Positions 62,501 through 64,000 of a stretch of 64,000 nt of DNA are shown here, piece after piece (position 1 is the first letter of the stretch; each line of letters starts with the position of its first letter). The position numbers were made by a program, and so were the translations under genes. The DNA comes from Undaria pinnatifida. Its lineage: Eukaryota; Sar; Phaeophyceae; Laminariales; Alariaceae. The notes below the pieces were generated by a model. The model was not told the origin of the DNA, ran no database searches, and was given only the letters and a program-made list of their open reading frames with translations. The stretch lies in assembly GCA_012845835.1 (NCBI GenBank), contig JABAKD010000028.1:7443632-7507631 (forward strand), written 5' to 3'.

Positions 62501-63710
62501 CCCCCCGCCCCCGCCCCCGCCCCCCAAATTGGTTCTGGGGTTTCGTAGAGAGTTTTTTCAAGTGAGAAGCCTCGGGAAAACAGATCGCGCACCTCTACCG
62601 CCGTATACATACGACGCGTGCTAACGATGGAGGTAGGTAGCACGTTTCGTCTAAAATGGTTCCTGGACGACGGCGGCGCTCCTTACCCCAAAATCATCGG
62701 AAATTGGCCTTTTTTTTGCATCATTCTCGTCGTCTACTCAGGCCGTTGGATTTTCTTCATCTCGTAGCATTCTTAATTTTTTCTTCAAATCAGTTTCTGG
62801 GAGAGGCCTTAACCTCCCAAAATTGAGGGGTAGTATTAGAAAAAAAGTGGTGCACCTCTATCGTAGCCCGCGCCATATTTGAGAGAATGCCTGCCACGGA
62901 CACAGGTAGCTAGCTTCTTGCTGGTTTCTCTACTAAGCGGGTTCCACGACGTTCACCCACTTGTGTAACCTTAAGAGAAACTTGTTCGTATTTTCATAAA
63001 ACTAGTGTAACAAAACGTCAGCTGTGAGTAGTTCGACAATTTTTTGGGGTCGATGCTCATCTTCTTCAGCGAGCTGCGTAATGCACCGGTCGCCTGGTAA
63101 CACAACAACAACAACAACAATTAGTCTGTATATCTACTGCAGCAACAAAAACAACACTAACCTTTGTATTGTACCTTGCGTACCTGGCGTCACGGGTCAC
63201 GGAAGAACTGAGCGTTATGCGCGTGTAAAGGCAATTTGACCATCTCTCGGTTTTTCTCCCTATGCGCACATGCCTTCAAAGGCATGCGAGGCAATTCGAC
63301 GATCTCCCATTTTCCCTGTACGCACACGCCTTCAAAGGCATGCGAGGCCAATTGACAATCCCCATTTTCCCTATACGCACACGCCTTCAAAGGCATGTGA
63401 AACCCTTTAGCTCATATCCATATCCAACATAATCGTGGATCCTAGGCCTTTGCTAGGCTTCGAGAGCAATGCCATATAACATATACGCACATGCACGATT
63501 GCGTGAACGTCATTTACCGGTCCCTCGACTATACAGGCCTGCGACGAGGACAGCTGCGTCACGTTAATGCGCAACCCCGCACCGGAGGGGGCCGGGTCGC
63601 GAGCGAACTGGGGCCACACGTCAGCCAGCGGTATCTCGGGTCTAGCTTTTACGTGCGACGACCGGCGGCTCGTCTCAATTGGTGGCACCTGTGTTTTTGT
63701 CTGGAGGTAG
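41537..63710 (+). CDS. EMAP-like (EML) HELP/WD40 protein with SH3, WW and IQ
   Basis: EML proteins bind microtubules/tubulin through a HELP motif fused to two WD40 propellers (family knowledge). Exons, all in phase: 41537-42259, 44299-44745, 45396-46616, 47717-47989, 48674-49330, 50239-50733, 51562-51627, 55738-55904, 56862-57828, 59551-59745 and 63537-63710; 1794 aa. Seen: SH3 about 5-64 (ALFDYNPSTPDELRLRAGE ... GTFPASYV), WW about 177-206 (two Trp, YY, final P), IQ about 292-312 (TRIQAISRGKNARKK), coiled coil across exons 2/3 (about 372-415), and HELP about 696-797 ending TGHDE. WD repeats then follow: EVTALAVHPHQDIVVSGQ, SVWDWRR, GHTGSCKALAPHP, GSFIYLYRET, VKDLEMDSWSCSVGW and GLAFTCDDRRLVSIGG. 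Intron 3 uses a GC donor (GAG|GCAAGT). Gly/Ala-rich inserts swell many loops. The TAG at 63708 follows the last WD Trp-Arg, but AG|GTAGGC there could be a donor. Whether exon 1 joins exon 2 directly is the weakest point. Confidence 0.88.
42432..42810 (+). repeat. Imperfect duplication in EML intron 1
   Basis: Two segments, about 42432-42620 and 42648-42810, share GGTATGGGCAC, CTGTCGTCG, GGCAATGCT, GCATTCGGA, CCCA and GTGTC(AC)CTGCTTTGTTG. A hydrophobic frame nearby (42992-43225) is intronic and ends in a repeat-like block resembling 2460-2560, so it is not called a gene. Confidence 0.5.
43785..44250. mobile_element. Foldback MITE in EML intron 1
   Basis: Arms of roughly 200 bp (43785-43990 and 44043-44250) are reverse complements with moderate divergence. 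They share CGGCCCAGCACTCGACGAGA at the inner ends and GTCGTAAATA/TATTTACGAC-type motifs at the outer ends. The loop is about 50 bp. It encodes nothing. The exact termini and target duplication are unresolved. Confidence 0.7.
46712..47560 (+). repeat. Composite repeat A with long G-runs, EML intron 3
   Basis: Starts TTATTATAAAAAATGAAAAT, then the ACACTCCAGCTGTGAG core. It continues through GTCGGCGACTCCCCTTAC, CAGTCTGTGCGCGGAAACTA and AAATCTGACAGCTGTGAAGG into G-run subrepeats (47070-47560) also seen at 37960-38700. Its insertion fills most of the GC-AG intron. Confidence 0.65.
47990..48673. other. EML intron 4
   Basis: No repeat or gene is recognised apart from a G homopolymer at 48596-48616. 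Intron 5 (49331-50238) is similar, with C-runs near 50160-50210. Confidence 0.45.
50920..51055 (+). repeat. Perfect 68-bp tandem duplication
   Basis: Two identical copies starting TGACGTACAGCGCGAGGCAT, the second 68 bp after the first, in EML intron 6. Confidence 0.9.
51628..51874. other. Start of EML intron 7
   Basis: Begins GTATAGCG after the 22-codon exon. No gene or named repeat. Confidence 0.4.
51875..51953 (+). repeat. (CCAAG)n pentanucleotide microsatellite
   Basis: About 15 uninterrupted copies in EML intron 7. The reverse frame gives a repeating Leu/Ala/Trp peptide. Confidence 0.95.
52076..52749 (+). mobile_element. TRIM-like element interrupted by a MITE
   Basis: 5' LTR 52076-52160 (TGTTATAAGG ... 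CCTTAACA), AA, primer-binding site TGGCGTCGTCGGCAGGACC at 52163-52181, and a consensus B box GGTTCGAATCC at 52208-52218 inside GTGGG...CCCAC. The internal segment runs to 52388 with a purine-rich end (one C), and the 3' LTR from 52389 to 52749 is split by a MITE at about 52435-52698. The G-run at 52190-52200 is a length change in the variable stretch between primer-binding site and T-arm. Confidence 0.85.
52435..52698 (+). mobile_element. Roughly 270-bp MITE inserted in a TRIM LTR
   Basis: Left end GACGCGTGCTACGATAGAGG, right end TTTATCGTAGCATGC. Internally CTCGATTTGGGAGCTTAAGG, CAAAAACTGATCT, ATCCCATGGCC, CGACGAATTTGGGGGTTAAG and GCCAAAAAAAGGTATACC. The LTR sequence resumes right after it (TTTTGCAAGTAAGTGGTCAA), so it came in later than the TRIM. 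Confidence 0.75.
52933..53205 (+). mobile_element. MITE family member
   Basis: GGACGCGTGCTACTACGATA left end, then the family order to AAAAAAGGTATACCTTAACA. The right terminus is decayed. 53206-54192 has no recognised element or exon. Confidence 0.65.
54193..54468 (-). mobile_element. MITE family member, reversed
   Basis: GACGCGTGCTACGATAGAGG at the left and CTTCTATCGTAGCACGCGTC at the right are near-perfect inverted ends. The internal order is reversed relative to 52435-52698. Confidence 0.75.
54470..54808 (+). mobile_element. MITE family member, left end damaged
   Basis: Runs from the end of the previous copy. Internal AACTGATTTGGAGCAAGAAG, CACCGGATGAAAAAATCCCA, CCGACGATTTTGGGTTAAGT and AAAAAAAGGTATACCTTAAT, ending CTATCGCAGCACGTGCC. 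Confidence 0.65.
54906..55183 (-). mobile_element. MITE family member, reversed
   Basis: GACGCGTGGTACGATAGAGG left, CCTCTACGGTAGCACGCGTC right; internal order reversed. 55184-55737 then runs to exon 8 without another recognised element. Confidence 0.75.
56474..56785 (+). repeat. (CCA)n-rich microsatellite next to exon 9
   Basis: About 310 bp of CAC/ACC repeats with CATCAC and AACACC interruptions, ending roughly 75 bp upstream of the exon 9 acceptor at 56862. It yields the poly-Pro, poly-Thr, poly-Val and poly-Gly frames here, none of which is a gene. Confidence 0.9.
57970..58230 (-). mobile_element. MITE family member, reversed
   Basis: GACGCGTGCTACGTTAGAGG left and GTCTATCGTAGCACGCAC right. 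A 9-base direct repeat AGGAAGAAA lies near both edges (57960-57968 and 58232-58240). It is a possible target duplication, but the sequence is A/G-rich and this could be chance. Confidence 0.7.
58427..58530 (+). mobile_element. Decayed TRIM LTR plus primer-binding site
   Basis: GTGTTATAATCTTAGTTGGG, GTTCCAACGGACTACTTATT and then ATGGCGTCGTCGG align with the TRIM LTR and primer-binding site despite heavy divergence. No second LTR is recognised. Confidence 0.55.
58550..58988 (+). repeat. Nested tandem duplications (77 bp and 142 bp)
   Basis: Units starting CCT(G/A)AAAAGACCAACACC lie at 58550, 58627 and 58704 (77-bp period) and 58846. From 58704 a longer 142-bp unit (with GCGGCTTTCGAGAGCATGAC and CCGATCCGAGCCGTCACC) is itself duplicated at 58846. 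Confidence 0.85.
59130..59320 (-). repeat. Repeat E and repeat D pieces side by side
   Basis: CAACAAATGAGTACGCCACC (reverse repeat E, 59130-59215) is followed by GACGTGCTTCATCCCAGCAA and GTAGGGATGCGAGTGTCTAT (3' half of repeat D). Confidence 0.5.
59746..60418. other. Start of EML intron 10
   Basis: Holds a C homopolymer (59877-59895), a repeat A fragment (59917-59965) and a G homopolymer near 60145. No gene is seen. Confidence 0.4.
60419..60600 (-). repeat. Dispersed repeat F
   Basis: TTATTATTTTTTGCCCTCCG, TAGCGTAGTTGCCGTTCCGA, TGTAAATCGAATATCC and CCCACATCTTCTCC. Confidence 0.65.
60738..61009 (+). mobile_element. MITE family member
   Basis: GGACGCGTGCTACGAAAGAG left, CTCTATCGTAGCGTGCGTC right; same orientation as 52435-52698. 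Confidence 0.75.
61049..61144 (+). repeat. Two-copy tandem duplication, 45-bp unit
   Basis: AAGTCTCGACGAGGACGCTG and ...AAATTGATGCGTC occur twice in a row. The reverse frame reads a repeated ASISTSASSSRLD-like peptide. Confidence 0.75.
61492..61676 (-). repeat. Dispersed repeat F
   Basis: TTTTTGCCCTCCTACAATAT, GATGCTGTTTCGATGTAAAT and CCCCACATCTTCTCC. Lies only about 60 bp from the next copy, in the same orientation. Confidence 0.65.
61733..61900 (-). repeat. Dispersed repeat F
   Basis: ACTACTATTAGTTTTTTCCC, CGACAATATAGCGTAGATAG, GCCGTTCCGATGTAAATCGA and CCCCACACCTTCTCAG. Confidence 0.65.
62111..62605 (-). mobile_element. MITE family member split by repeat D
   Basis: Left part (GACGAATGCTACGATACAGA ... 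CCATGGGATTATTC, to about 62285) and right part (about 62520-62605, TGGTTCTGGGGTTTCGTAGA ... GCACCTCTACCGCC) flank a C-run-bordered copy of repeat D (about 62335-62480). Interpreted as a nested insertion. Confidence 0.55.
62613..62873 (-). mobile_element. MITE family member, reversed
   Basis: GACGCGTGCTAACGATGGAG left, CCTCTATCGTAGCCCGCGCC right. Confidence 0.7.
63000..63090 (+). repeat. Diverged repeat A fragment
   Basis: AACGTCAGCTGTGAGTAGTT, CGACAATTTTTTGGGGTCGA, CTCATCTTCTTCAG and GAGCTGCGTAATGC, in family order. Confidence 0.45.
63220..63400 (+). repeat. Tandem repeat, about 56-bp unit
   Basis: Three clear units with GCCTTCAAAGGCATGCGAGG at 63272, 63328 and 63383, separated by GACGATCTCCCATTTTCCCT-type sequence, plus a decayed first unit. 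Each carries a small hairpin GCCTT/AAGGC. It ends about 140 bp before the last EML exon. Confidence 0.85.
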
Positions 63711-64000
63711 GCCTTCTGAGGGAAGAGGCGTTTGTTGTTGGGGCGTGGGGGGGGGGCGGGGGATGGGGGAGGGTTGTGAGTGGGGGGGGGTAGCGGGTGG
63801 GGTTGGGGTGAGGGGGTGGGTCACGCGGGGATATCTTTATTAATGGCTGACGCACCCTCGACAACTACAAGTACACCATAGAATACCGCCATCACCATCA
63901 CCACCACGGTGTGTTATCAAGCGATACTCAAGAGATTGCTCGATCTACTCTTACCGAGGCAATGAACGGCTTCACCCATCAGCCTCGACAACTGGTTTAA
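63711..64000. other. EML 3' flank
   Basis: G-run-rich (63740-63825), then a short CATCACCATCACCACCAC stretch. It is either 3' UTR/flank or, if the TAG at 63708 is skipped by splicing, intron. No further exon is recognised. Confidence 0.4.

Overview
This window looks like eukaryotic nuclear DNA, most plausibly from a brown alga or a close stramenopile relative. That assignment is an inference. It rests on large multi-exon genes with GT-AG introns (one looks GC-AG), introns up to about 7 kb packed with repeats, Gly/Ala/Gln-rich low-complexity protein segments, and degraded LINE reverse-transcriptase tails. No operons, bacterial ribosome-binding sites, rRNA genes or CRISPR arrays are visible. 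Most long open frames are translations of microsatellites or homopolymer-rich DNA.

Two complete genes could be assembled exon by exon, with every junction in phase. The first (16524-29777, + strand, 10 exons, 749 aa) is an epsinR-type ENTH-domain clathrin adaptor with a Gly/Tyr-rich low-complexity middle. The second (41537-63710, + strand, 11 exons, 1794 aa) is an EMAP-like (EML) microtubule-associated HELP/WD40 protein, with SH3, WW and IQ motifs ahead of the usual coiled coil. A cysteine-rich hypothetical gene (12614-14729, +), a coding-like first exon divergent from the epsin (15790-16007, -) and a doubtful multi-exon region (31453-32883, +) are supported less well.

Layout: 1-4.2 kb holds LINE 3' ends and a near-identical 1-kb direct duplication; 4.26-5.9 kb is a long-inverted-repeat (foldback) transposon with a perfect 9-bp target duplication; 6-12.6 kb holds minisatellites, a SINE-like retroposon and MITEs; 12.6-16 kb has the small genes; 16.5-29.8 kb is the epsin; 30-41.5 kb is repeat-rich spacer with two clusters of a miniature LTR element and a LINE remnant; 41.5-63.7 kb is the EML gene, whose large introns 7-10 hold most copies of a roughly 270-bp MITE family.

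The most interesting find is a TRIM-like miniature LTR retroelement present as tandem, inverted and nested copies (33.7-35.2, 39.9-40.6 and 52.1-52.75 kb, plus a decayed copy at 58.4 kb). It has 84-90 bp TGTTA...TAACA terminal repeats, a primer-binding site consistent with tRNA-Ser two bases after the 5' LTR, and a purine tract at the 3' LTR. It also carries a Pol III-like A box in its LTR and a tRNA T-arm/B box inside. Nested insertions give a partial order of events. The EML and epsin proteins probably have no joint pathway; their adjacency looks incidental.
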